Counted from the stretch's first letter, positions 54,326 to 63,694 are shown. The stretch: DNA of 64,000 nt from Archivesica marissinica (GCA_014843695.1 CM026402.1:15377037-15441036); one strand, 5' to 3'. The notes: generated by a model from the sequence alone, not told the origin. Translations and numbers: made by a program.

Positions 54326-54600
54326 TTACGTTTATTTAATGTCGCTACCAGTTGCCCATATGAGCGACGTCTCCTGAAGAGATTAGTCATTTTAGATTCT
54401 TGGAGGATAGTGCATGATACAGACAGAGACCCATTCCAGAGTCTCCTCTGGTTCTTTTACGTGCAAGGTGTAAAGCATCGACACGAGACCTCGGTTTAAC
54501 GTCCCATCTGAAAGACTGTTAATTTTATTAGGGTCAGACGGGGGATCGAACCTGCGATCCCTGGATTACCAGTCCAGCGGGATTACAATACCTACTAATG
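54326..54600 (-). mobile_element. tRNA-derived SINE with tail B and a different head
   Basis: On the minus strand the head has a B-box-like GGTTCGATCCC (seen on plus as GGGATCGAACCTGCGATCCC) and the body contains the complement of GTTTAACGTCCCATCTGAAAG. It ends in the same tail (plus strand TTTATTTAATGTCGCTACC, then AGTTGCCCATATGAGCGACG) as the SINEs at 53928 and 63339. A shared tail on an unrelated head suggests that both are moved by one partner LINE. Confidence 0.7.
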
Positions 54601-54624
54601 AGATTCGTATGAACTCGTAAAAGA

Positions 54625-54752
54625 TTTCTGTTGTATTTCGGTGAGCATAAGAAATGATATTAATACTATCTGATTGATATTACATGTATTTCTGTTGTAT
54701 TACGGTGACCATAAGAAATGATATTAATACTATCTGATTGATATTACATGTA
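54625..54752. repeat. Two-copy 64-bp direct repeat
   Basis: TTTCTGTTGTATT followed by CATAAGAAATGATATTAATA recurs with a 64-bp period at 54625-54688 and 54689-54752, differing at only a few positions. It is a small local duplication without coding content. Confidence 0.85.
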
Positions 54753-55252
54753 TTTATTACCGTAATATTGGATACAAATTCAATAATATTTGGCATTATT
54801 CTACAAATTCAAGACGACGACGGCATACCTGCCAAAGTAAATGTGCATTATTTTTGTGTTCGAAGTATTGAAAATGTGACAATGGGCATATCGTAAAATG
54901 ATCAGTGAACGTTTTTCGCTACCTCACGCATCGGGGAAACTATATAGGCTACAATTAAGCTAAAATCGTCATATATATATACAGCGTACATACTTCAAAG
55001 TGTTAGAATGTTGATTTGACATATCGGAACACATACACATTTACAAAGCGTAAAACCGACAGTCTTACAGTCTTGCAATTCGTAAACACTACAGCACATA
55101 TAATGTGACAGTTGGATGGATTCCACGGGGTTAGAACCTGAAATCTGTTTAAAATCGTGAATTTACGATCAATTATCGTTTTACAATTTAACAGCGTTCA
55201 GATGCTTACCTCCCAGGCTTCGTTACAAACGTTTTGATGGGACAAACTATGC
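54753..55252. other. Unrecognised non-coding DNA
   Basis: AT-rich sequence with a short (AT)n run near 54970. No gene, RNA or repeat family is recognised. Confidence 0.45.
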
Positions 55253-55318
55253 TATGCCATTGCATGCTGGGTAAAATATAGGCTAAAACGTAAGTGTAGC
55301 AGATAACAATTCATTAAT

Positions 55319-55603
55319 TAACTCTTTGCATGCTGGGTAAAATATAGGCTAAAACATAAGTGTAGCAGACGACAATTCATTAAGTAACTCTGTGCATGCT
55401 AACGGTGAAAATAACAGGCCACTATGTCATGGAATTGTGTTAGAATTCTGTCGTAACGACACAATTCTAATAAAATGCCATGACCAATGTCCAGAATTTT
55501 CGGTTACAAATAAGAAAACAAATTAATGAATTGTCGGCTGCTCCAATTACTTGAGCTGTGTATATTATATAGCCTTTATTTTACCCAGAATGCAAAGAGT
55601 TAA
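55319..55603. mobile_element. TTAA-flanked MITE with long inverted ends
   Basis: TTAA at 55319-55322 and 55600-55603 flank inverted ends starting CTCTTTGCATGCTGGGTAAA (right end with CATTCTGGG). The inverted homology continues inward through GACAATTCATTAA. The centre holds a second foldback built from CATGGAATTGTGTTAGAATT. A direct copy of the left end also lies upstream at about 55257-55318. TTAA targets and asymmetry-free ends fit a piggyBac-like non-autonomous element; the family is inferred because no transposase is visible. Confidence 0.75.
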
Positions 55604-55654
55604 TGTGTTCATCTTCTTTGTAGCTGAAATCTGTAATGAAATTCCGTATACAAT

Positions 55655-57498
55655 TTGACTGGCTAAAATACAGATTATATCCACTTCGCATACATGGCGT
55701 GACAAACTATACTTAAATACAGATTTTATCCACTACACATGAATGGCGTGACAAACTATACTTAAATACAGATTTTATCCACTTCACATAAATGGTGTGA
55801 TAAACTATACTTAAACACAGATTTTATCCACTTCACATAAATGGCGTGACAAACTATACTTAAATACAGATTTTATCCATTTCACATAAATGGTGACAAA
55901 CTATACTTAAATACAGATTTTATCCACTTCACATAAATGGCGTGACAAACTATACTTAAACACAGATTTTATCCACTTCACATAAATGGTGTGACAAACT
56001 ATACTTAAATACAGATTTTATCCACTACACATGAATGGCGGCACAACCATGCTTAAATACACATTCTATCCACTAGTCTACACATAAATGATGGGACAAA
56101 CTGTTTAAATACAAACTCGTATCAACTACACATGAATGGCTGGACAAACTAAGCTTAAATACAAACTCTATCAACTACACATGAATGGCTGGACAAACTA
56201 AGCTTAAACACACATTCTATCAACTACACATGAATGGCTGGACAAACTAAGCTTAAACACACATTATATCAACTACACATGAATGGCTGGACAAACTAAG
56301 CTTAAACACACATTCTATCAACTACACATGAATGGCTGGACAAATTAAGCTTAAATACACATTCTATCAACTACACATGAATGGCTGGAAAAACTAAGCT
56401 TAAACACACATTCTATCAACTACACATGAATGGCTGGACAAACTAAGCTTAAACACACATTCTATCAACTACACATGAATGGCTGGACAAACTAAGCTTA
56501 AACACACATTCTATCAACTACACATGACTGGCTGGACAAACTAAGCTTAAACACATATTATATCAACTACACATGAATGGCGGGACAAACTAAGCTTAAA
56601 CACACATTCTATCAACTACACATGATTTGCGGGACAAACTAAGCTTAAACACACATTCTATCAACTACACATGAATGGCGGGACAAACTAAGCTTAAACA
56701 CACATTCTACCAACTACACATGAATGGCTGGACAAACTAAGCTTAAACACACATTATATCAACTACACATGAATGGCTGGACAAACTAAGCTTAAACACA
56801 CATTCTATCAACTACACATGAATGGCTGGACAAATTAAGCTTAAACACACATTCTATCAACTACACATGAATGGCTGGACAAACTAAGCTTAAACACACA
56901 TTCTATCAACTACACATGAATGGCTGGACAAACTAAGCTTAAACACACATTCTATCAACTACACATGAATGGCTGGACAAACTAAGCTTAAACACACATT
57001 CTATCAACTACACATGACTGGCTGGACAAACTAAGCTTAAACACACATTCTATCAACTACACATGAATGGCGGGACAAACTAAGCTTAAACACACATTCT
57101 ATCAACTACACATGAATGGCGGGACAAACTAAGCTTAAACACACATTCTATCAACTACACATGAATGGCGGGACAAACTAAGCTTAAACACACATTCTAT
57201 CAACTACACATGAATGGCGGGACAAACTAAGCTTAAATACACATTCTATCAACTTAACATGAATGGCTGGACAAACTAAGCTTAAATACACATTCTATCC
57301 ACTAGTCTACACATAAATGATGGGACAAACTGTTTAAATACAAACTCTATCAACTACACATGAATGGCTGGACAAACTAAGCTTAAATACACATTATATC
57401 AACTACACATGAATGGCTGGACAAACTAAGCTTAAATACACATTCTATCAACTACACACGAATGGCGGGACAAACTAAGCTTAAATAAACATTCTAAC
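55655..57498. repeat. 49-bp HindIII satellite (about 37 units)
   Basis: The unit starts AAGCTTAAACACACATTC and includes CAACTACACATGAATGGC. The HindIII site AAGCTT is present in nearly all units from 56151 rightwards. The first eight or so units are a diverged subfamily (TATACTTAAATACAG, CCACTTCACATAAATGG) without the site. A rare AAATTAAGC variant recurs at 56341 and 56831, and a CATGACTGGC variant recurs 490 bp apart (near 56523 and 57013), so ten units (490 bp) were copied as a block. One isolated diverged unit lies at about 57848-57885. Confidence 0.95.
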
Positions 57499-58012
57499 AT
57501 GACTCAGCATTATAATGAAGGAATTTACCATGTTTATGCCTGCAATAAAACATTGTTTAGAATGTAACGTCCAACGTGACATAATGTTGTGACATTTACG
57601 CACCGTAAAACAATAATACTTTTTAGATATTTTGGTCATGTTAGAATCGAAATAATATTTGTACATGGGTTACTTAGTCGAATAAAACACGATGTGTCGT
57701 TCTGAACGACACGATGTGTCGTTCTGAACGCCGGAATCAACCACTTAGCTATGCCTACATGGTTAATTCCTATGCGCCAAAACTCCAAACCAAGTTTTAT
57801 TCGCCAATAAATAATTGAATGTCAAATATTATTATTTAATTATATCCCTACACATGAATGGTAGGAAAAACTATGCTTAAACATACGAAACATGTTGATT
57901 TTAACAGTTGTAAGTTTGTGGTCCATTGCAATATTTTTCCAGTGTCATATAGAACAGTGGAGGGTCAATATTCTATGTGACACCGGCATCACATGTAGAG
58001 AATTGTGAATAA
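57499..58012. other. Non-coding DNA right of the 49-bp satellite
   Basis: Contains a tandem duplicate of ACACGATGTGTCGTTCTGAA (about 57688-57730) with self-complementary parts, a stray satellite unit near 57848-57885, and GTTAGAATCGAAATAAT at 57641, which also flanks the palindrome at 61214. No gene is seen. Confidence 0.6.
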
Positions 58013-58602
58013 TTAAAGCAGCATTACATCGCATGAAATTTAAAAATTCAATTTTTACGTATGTGTAGCAATGCTGCTACACATTCTAACAGTATACTTT
58101 GTATGCTTATGTTCATTTGGTAAACAGTGTTTTTTTGCGATAAAACCAACTCGAAACCGAAAGTAGGACTTTCCGAGTCGATCGGTCACGCACTTGTTTA
58201 CAACCGGAACGCATCGTCCGCACTTGTTTACATTCGGAATGCATCGTTCCCATTTGTCCCACGTTGTCTTTTTTAATTAAATTACTTGATATGTTGATTC
58301 ATACCTCTGTTAGTCTTTTAGGGACATGTCTACATCCCCGCGAGGGGTTCGACATTAGAGGAAGATAGATAGATAGTCTTTCATGTTCAAAATATATACG
58401 TTGTTTTCTACATCCTCTGTTGTTTCACGCATGCGCGCTGTGCGTGTTTATATTTCGTGTGTTGATAAACAAATTCGCGTATACGACGGTTTAAATTTAT
58501 TGGAATTGTATCGTTTCTGAGTGACTATTTCGATTTTTGTAAACATACACACATTAGTATTTTACCCAAAACATCCTTTATTACGATGTAATGCTGCTTT
58601 AA
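58013..58602. mobile_element. TTAA-flanked non-autonomous element, 590 bp
   Basis: TTAAAGCAGCATTACATCG at 58013-58031 is exactly inverted at 58584-58602, so the ends are 19 bp including the TTAA at each edge. The interior has no open frame of note. It contains another short foldback (GCAATGCTGCTACACATT) and a two-copy repeat around CGCACTTGTTTACA at about 58189-58243. A piggyBac-like TTAA target is inferred. Confidence 0.75.
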
Positions 58603-58839
58603 GGTGTGTAAAAGCAGGACCACGTGGCTGAGGTGCTGGAACAGAGTCACGGACATGTTTAGAGTTAATTGAACACAAAATGAAAACAAATGCCCTGTTG
58701 TAGATATGTATACCCGTAGCTACCCTGAACATATTTATGTATATGCATAGAGCTACCCTGAGTATGGAACGTCACACACGCAACACAGACAGCACAAACA
58801 AATATCTTGTAGACATATATGAAAGATGCATCCATAATG

Positions 58840-58985
58840 TCCGCCGCCGTGGTCGAGTGGTTATACACATATATATGAAAAAGTTGGCAGTTTCTTACGG
58901 AGGTGCACCCAAGTACTTGTTAACCGTTGGAGCCTGCCCAGGAAAGGTGTTGTTAGGTAAACTGCCCGCCGACGATATAGCCCAA
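58840..58985 (+). mobile_element. tRNA-derived SINE, tail-B family, B box deleted
   Basis: GCCGCCGTGGTCGAGTGG matches the head at 53928, but the sequence then jumps over the B box to ATATATATGAAAAAGTTGGC. GGAGCCTGCCCAGGAAAGG and AAACTGCCCGCCGACGATAT match the body of the inverted copy at 63339. The small open frames here (58737-59121 on both strands) are shadows of this element. Confidence 0.8.
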
Positions 58986-59164
58986 AATGGTGCTGATGCA
59001 GGCGTAAAACCCGAAATATGACATAACATAGCATCCATAAAATGGCGACCCGCCAAAATGGTTTGAAATGAAGTACATGCATTTTCAAAAACGGACCCCA
59101 ACCCCCATTTGGCCCCACCACTATTGAAATTGTTTCCTCGCCCCTGTCTATACTATTTGTAGTA
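58986..59164 (-). other. Probable 3' UTR or flank of the transporter gene
   Basis: This lies directly downstream of the minus-strand stop codon at 59167-59165. No clear AATAAA signal is seen within it; the nearest minus-strand AATAAA is further left, near 58495, on the far side of a SINE. The 3' end of the transcript cannot be placed. Confidence 0.35.
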
Positions 59165-59898
59165 TCACAACGCCAGACTCGGTTTCAGATTTCCATTTCC
59201 AATATCGTTTTCTCGAGGCACTAATGCAACACTTAGAAACTTATCTTCCATTTCTTTATGTGTCGTCTGCCGAGTGTCCTTCAGAGCTTGTCCTGCAGTT
59301 TCGGATCTCAGACCAAAAGTGAATAGGAATTGTAATGAGAAAAATCCGGCGGCAACCGTCGGGTACAGCCATGTAATGTTAGACGATAGGACGGATGCAC
59401 CGAGGAAAGCGGTAATTATGCCAGGGAATGCTATAACCATGTTCATCCAGGCCATCGCAATACCACGGCTCTCCGTCGGATACAATTCCGGCGTATATGT
59501 GTTAAGTATTGAATAAATTGGTACCATAAAAAAATATACTAGTATAACAAATATTGTTTTCACCAAAGATATACTATTGAAAGCGAACAGAAGAAGTCCG
59601 GCAGCGGTGAAGAAGGAGAAAAAGCGCAAACAGCGTATCCTTCCGAGCTTGTCATGTTCTATAAAATACATGGCGAGACACAGCCCAGGAATTTCACCAA
59701 TGAAAACAGCAAACATGCTGAAATAGGGGTCGATACCTAACGACCCCATATATTCCGGAAGGTACATCGTTACACCCCAGAAGCCCATAGACTGTAGAAA
59801 CCACACGGCCGTTGTGAAGATAGTTCTTCTGCGTAGACTAGGGGAAAATAGATCCTGTATTCTTCCACGGGTTTGACTCGGGGGACATACAATATCAC
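59165..59898 (-). CDS. SV2/SVOP-like MFS transporter, last exon
   Basis: The terminal exon encodes 243 residues plus a TGA stop at 59167-59165. The start is set by the acceptor TTTTCAG ending at 59899; the exon opens with GT, which completes a codon begun in the upstream exon (G+GT, Gly). A cytoplasmic loop leading into GRIQDLFSPSLRRRT is followed by six predicted membrane helices at about exon residues 25-47, 56-79, 87-107, 110-132, 145-170 and 175-196, the C-terminal half of a 12-helix major facilitator. HDKLGRI (81-87) is the MFS loop signature, and YTPELYPTESRG (134-145) is the hallmark of SV2/SVOP and SLC22-type carriers. A polar tail of about 45 residues follows. Family members move organic solutes or reside in secretory vesicles; the substrate cannot be told. 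The frame is intact, so this is probably a working gene. Confidence 0.9.
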
Positions 59899-59919
59899 CT
59901 GAAAACATGAATAGATATA

Positions 59920-60577
59920 CAGTCAAACCTGTGTTAGTGGTCACCTCCATTAAGCAGCCAACCTGTATTAAACAGCCAGTTTCCAGATTCCCAGGATGGA
60001 ATTTTACTGTATATAATACAGTCAAACATGTGTTAGTGGTCACCTCCATTAAGCAGCCAACCTGTATTGTAGAAGTCGTGATAGCTCAGTGGTAGCGCGT
60101 TCGCTTCATGTGCGAAAGGCCCGGAGTTCGAGCCCCGCTGGAGCCGTTACGATTGTGCCCTTAGGCAAGGCATTTAAATTCCACATGCCTCTTCTCTCTC
60201 CCTCGTGGCGATGGATTCCATCAGGAATGAGGTCTCGAGAGTGATTAATATAAGTTATAAGAACTTGTTTCGCAATCGAGCTAATATAAATTTGTATAAA
60301 CTAAACCTGTATTAAGCAGCCAGTTGCCAGATTCCCAATTTGTTGATTTGTTAGACATTTAGTTTAAACATTATTTATTTCAGTATTTGTACATGTAATC
60401 AAGAAATGAACATTTTACATATCATTTAACAGCAGTAGACTGAAAGGGATTAGAACGAAAGAAAACTTATATAGTTCTTCTCCCTAGTAGACATTTGACC
60501 TCTATTAAGCAGCCACCTGTGCTAAGCATCCACTTTCTGTGCTTCTCTTGGCTGGCTGTTTAAGACAGGTTTGACTG
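59920..60577. mobile_element. Mariner/pogo-like MITE, interrupted by a SINE
   Basis: CAGTCAAACCTGT at 59920 is inverted at the right end (ACAGGTTTGACTG, ending 60577), and both ends are bordered by TA (59918-59919 and 60578-60579), the target duplication of Tc1/mariner elements. An internal copy of the left end begins at 60019, 99 bp further in. GTGGTCACCTCCATTAAGC and related AAGCAGCCA motifs recur through the element. No transposase is present. A SINE at 60069-60303 splits it. Confidence 0.82.
60069..60303 (+). mobile_element. tRNA-derived SINE, tail A, with target duplication
   Basis: This is the best-preserved copy of the family. The head has TAGCTCAGTGGTAGCGCG (A box) and GAGTTCGAGCCCC (B box), the body has TTTAAATTCCACATGCC, and the tail GAGAGTGATTAATATAAG and AATATAAATTTGTATAAAC. 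The 10-bp direct repeat AACCTGTATT at 60059-60068 and 60304-60313 is the target-site duplication, made inside the host MITE. Both RNA polymerase III boxes look intact. Confidence 0.93.
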
Positions 60578-60579
60578 TA

Positions 60580-61220
60580 CAAATATTTGACATTCCTTTA
60601 AAATGATTAATTGTTCAATGAATACAGTACTCAGATAGGTAAACAATTTAAAAGAACATTCTTCCAATTTTATAATAAACAGTAAGTGAGTCATTTTTAG
60701 TTTGATGAGGTTGAAGGTAACTGGCTAAACATGGTGCCCATAGTTCAAAGTCATTGTATATTCTAACACGACCCAGCTAATAACATACATACTTGTAGAG
60801 TAAAATCTGCGATATACCTACCTTGAACTATGCTGCGAGCGCACCGTGTTTTGGCTATTCCATGTATACAATGCGTGTACAGTTTTGTGAATGAAAGTCA
60901 CGTGATGTTTGTAAATACTACCGTGGGAATTCGCGGAAGTGAGCTATTTTTAGAATCAGATAAGCTCTTGTCCGTCTTATTTTTCTGTTAAGTAACGTTT
61001 CAGTTACTATTCTGTACAGTTTTATTTGACAAAATAAATAAAATTATTGATCAGTTACAACTTTTGTTCATTTATGCACTAGATTGATATTTTCCATAAA
61101 AAATAACGTCATCACCCCTTACGCGGGAGGAAATTTCGAAAGCCAACTGCAGCGGAGTAGCATGGCGTTTGAAGAAAATACTCCTTTGATTCTCGTCTAA
61201 AATTATTAGTCGTGTTAGAA
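60580..61220. other. Intronic DNA, nothing recognised
   Basis: No gene or repeat family is recognised. One stretch (about 60830-61160) is less AT-rich, with ACGTCATCACCCC and GTGCCC motifs, but no supported feature. Confidence 0.45.
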
Positions 61221-61363
61221 TCGAAATAATAAGTATCAACCGTGGTATATCCCAGAATAACCCGAGTTTGAAGTTCTTATGCGTAGAAATATATCACGAT
61301 GGCCGAACGACTTCAAACTCGGGTTATTCTGGGATATACCACGGTTGATACTTATTATTTCGA
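61221..61363. repeat. Perfect 54-bp palindrome with 35-nt loop
   Basis: Positions 61221-61274 and 61310-61363 are exact reverse complements over 54 bp, starting TCGAAATAATAAGTATC. The loop (61275-61309) contains GCGTAGAAATATATC. A perfect stem this long decays quickly, so it is young or actively maintained. It is probably a foldback-type transposable element. GTTAGAATCGAAATAAT also occurs at 57641, suggesting a family. No open frame is present. Confidence 0.9.
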
Positions 61364-61685
61364 AAATATTAATTTGGTATTGAGAATTTGAGATAATTTG
61401 AGATAAGCAAGAATACACATCTAAGCCATTGGCACTTAATGAATGGTCATTAGCATCTCTGCCATTTAGATATTTAGTAAGCTTGAAATAGTGTAAGAGG
61501 TTCGACAGACATCAAATAACATTTTATATGCTGTTGTTCTCTTTCAAGTTATAAATGATATGCAAACTTCAGAAAAAACAGCCCTACCATCCAGACCATC
61601 AATTTGTATTATGGCCTGGACAGTATGGGAATATTTATAATGTTTGCATATAAAGTTATGTGCTGTGTGAACAATTTACAAAAAA

Positions 61686-61926
61686 TTAACCCTTTCAACA
61701 CCACAGACCTCTAAATAGGCTTACAAAAAGTGTAGATCCAGATGAGCCGGCTCGTGACGAGCCGTCTCATCAGGATCTGCACTTTTTGCCAGTTATATGA
61801 CTATTTTTAGACATAATTACCCATTTTGATAAATGAACTTGTCCAAATGTGATTTTCTGATTCATTTATTGGTTTATGAATATCATGGACCAGTCCATGT
61901 GAGTTACTTGGTGTTGAATGGGTTAA
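61686..61926. mobile_element. TTAA-flanked piggyBac-like MITE, 241 bp
   Basis: TTAA at 61686-61689 and 61923-61926 flank inverted ends CCCTTTCAACACCA and CCCATTCAACACCA (13 of 14 match). Ends starting CCC next to TTAA are typical of piggyBac. An internal hairpin (AGTGTAGATCCAGATGAG against its inverse, about 61729-61785) follows the left end. An internally deleted relative lies at 1736-1823. Confidence 0.83.
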
Positions 61927-62042
61927 GCATTTCTAAAAGCTAAATGGTAAATATGTTAATGGATCATCATTCACCAAGTGTGCATTTCATCTACGCAGAA
62001 CTATAATGTTTACTAAATAACGTAATGCATATATTTACAGCT

Positions 62043-62191
62043 TTAACCCGTAACCTGCCTCAGACAAGTGTTTTAGCTCCACTATCCGAATAGCAAACAG
62101 CATAGAGCCTGCTCATACGGCACGTTCTGTGTCCTCTGATCTGGCTCTATGCTGTTTCCAATAGCGATTTTAGTCTTGATTGGCAGGTTAA
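62043..62191. mobile_element. Second TTAA-flanked MITE with internal hairpin
   Basis: TTAA at 62043-62046 and 62188-62191 border TAACCTGCC-type inverted ends (the left one has an extra CCCG next to the TTAA). Inside, AACAGCATAGAGCC (62096-62109) is exactly inverted at 62143-62156. No coding capacity. The assignment is weaker than for the neighbour at 61686 because the inverted ends are short and imperfect. Confidence 0.55.
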
Positions 62192-62302
62192 GAAGACTGT
62201 GTTCTAGACAGATCCACAATATCCTCAAATATATTACAAAGTGATGACCAACATATGTTATGTTCATATGCCAGGATTATTCTAGTCTAAGCATTTATGT
62301 AC

Positions 62303-62584
62303 CATTTGGGAGAGTTGTGTTGTTTTGTTTGGCAATTTCTCTGAGCATACTGAGTCCACGGTCGCTTTGTCCGCTAATGTACAGATATCGTGGGGACTCG
62401 AAGCTGACCCACAGTCTGTACAGCAGAACAATACAAGATGGTACAGCGCATGCGCCTACAAACCAGCGCCAACCAAACCTCGGCAATAACGCCCAAGCTA
62501 GCACAGCCGTGCATAGAGCTCCCATGGCGCCACATAGTGTGATCACAACCATCGTGCATCCTCGATTCTTCTTCGGTAAAAATT
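62303..62584 (-). CDS. SV2/SVOP-like MFS transporter, penultimate exon
   Basis: A 282-bp internal exon bounded by an acceptor (ATATTTCAG, minus strand, AG at 62586-62585) and a donor (ATG|GTACAT at 62303/62302). It starts with two bases completing a codon, encodes 93 residues and ends with one base that joins the next exon as Gly. EFLPKKNRG at the start matches the loop before helix 5 in SV2/SVOP proteins. Two membrane helices follow (VVITLCGAMGALCTAVLA and VGACAVPSCIVLLYRLWV), and then FESPRYL, the conserved loop after helix 6. It was chosen over a methionine start at 62552 because coding similarity continues upstream to the splice site. Helices 1-4 and the N-terminus must lie on exons right of this one; none was recognised up to 64000. 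Together the two exons give about 337 residues of a protein usually near 500-550. Confidence 0.87.
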
Positions 62585-62636
62585 CTGAAATATATGCATA
62601 ACTATATTTACTGTGTCAGGTGATCATAAGTATTGG

Positions 62637-62882
62637 CTGTCCTATTAGCGCAGTGGTTAGCGCGCTCGCTTCTCACCAATGCAAACACGGGTTCGATCCT
62701 CGGACCGGGAGATATGTGAGCTGGTACGGTGGTCACCAGCTCGGTTTTCTACGGGTACTCCAGTTTCCTCCCACACAAATGACCACATTTACGCTTTCAT
62801 CCGCGCCAACGAGAGTGATTAATATAAGTTGTTAGAACTTGCTTCGCAATCATTGTAAAATAAATAAAGTTTGAACAATAAG
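62637..62882 (+). mobile_element. tRNA-derived SINE with distinct head and tail A
   Basis: The head has TTAGCGCAGTGGTTAGCGCG (A-box region) and a B box, GGGTTCGATCC. The body (GGTCACCAGCTCGGTTTTC, CCTCCCACACAAATGACC) differs from the SINE at 60069, yet the 3' part (GAGAGTGATTAATATAAG, CTTGCTTCGCAATC) is the same tail. It sits just upstream of the penultimate transporter exon, in the next intron. Confidence 0.82.
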
Positions 62883-63338
62883 TATGGCAATCCGCTACCA
62901 TTCATCTTGGACATTCTTGTTGTACAATAAATCGTGCAATTCTTATAGACTGTAGCTTTTATTTTTACCTGTGATAGTCTCGATCTCTTTGTGTAAACAA
63001 TCTAAATGACATGTATACTGTAATCACGAGACTAATTCTCGAAATAAATCACAGTGATTACAAGGAAACGTATTTCCTATAACCAACTTATGTTTGCGAA
63101 CACGAGTTTTCCTCGTATCTAATGTTTATTTACGTCTACACACTGAACGTATATAGATCTACTATATCATGTTTCCTCTTTTGAAAAAAACATAAGAGCT
63201 GTGTTAACCATTGTTCTTACTGTATTTGATTTGAATTTGCTATAAACATTGTATTTATGTTTTATGCTAATAAAATATTTGTATCGTATTGTATTGATTA
63301 GGAAGAATTATACGGACACTTGCATATAAAACAACATT
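62883..63338. other. Probable intron of the transporter, nothing recognised
   Basis: AT-rich and without coding signal; no helix 1-4 exon of the transporter was recognised here. A short run ATTTGTATCGTATTGTATTG near 63276 may be the tail of a retroelement. Confidence 0.4.
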
Positions 63339-63582
63339 TAAGTTTATTTATCGTCGCTACCGGTTGCCCATATAAGCGATGGGCAGTTTACCTGATAACA
63401 CATTTCCTGGGCAGGCTCAAGCGGTTAACCAGTACTTGGTGAAAAAACCTCCGCAAGAAACTGCCAATGTTTTCATATAAAGAGACACGGTCTGGGCGTG
63501 ACTCGAACCCGTGACCATCAGTGATGGTTACAGTAGGGATGGTTACAGTAGTCAGTGACCTTAACCACCGGACCAAATAAAA
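63339..63582 (-). mobile_element. tRNA-derived SINE, tail B, inverted
   Basis: This is the reverse complement of the 53928 family. TTTATTTATCGTCGCTACC is followed by GGTTGCCCATATAAGCGATG, the body (TTTCCTGGGCAGGCTC) and the B box seen on plus as TGACTCGAACCCGTGA. Between the boxes there is a small duplicated GATGGTTACAGTAG stretch absent from the other copies. The head ends near CCACCGGACC. Confidence 0.85.
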
Positions 63583-63694
63583 ATACGCATTTAGTTATGT
63601 ACAGCGCCACGGCATACCACGCCCCTCAGCCCGACAGATCAGCCGCCCTCCCATAAACATGATTTACAGACAGAGAACAGCAGAATGTGTACTG

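Larger units (their letters stand above)
59899..62302 (-). other. Intron of the SV2/SVOP-like gene
   Basis: A 2404-bp phase-1 intron with a GT donor (GTACAT, minus strand from 62302) and AG acceptor (59900-59899). Joining the exons gives TTLPN-G-DIVCPPSQ in one frame. It is packed with mobile elements: a mariner-like MITE with a nested SINE, a perfect palindrome and two TTAA elements. Confidence 0.85.

Noticed and set aside
4468..57498. CRISPR arrays
   Set aside because: The repeats are contiguous without unique spacers, and the genome context is eukaryotic; no cas-like gene is present.
58737..59121. Small open frames on both strands as genes
   Set aside because: They are translations of the SINE at 58840-58985 and the 3' flank of the transporter gene.
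59899..60049. N-terminal extension of the last transporter exon (open frame continues to 60049)
   Set aside because: This part translates the mariner-like MITE; a clean acceptor at 59899 and phase match to the upstream donor explain the exon start.
53928..63582. Functional tRNA genes at the tRNA-like heads (53928, 60069, 62637, 63339)
   Set aside because: Each head continues directly into a repeated SINE body and tail, several have deletions between the boxes, and no clean 3' terminator follows the tRNA-like part.
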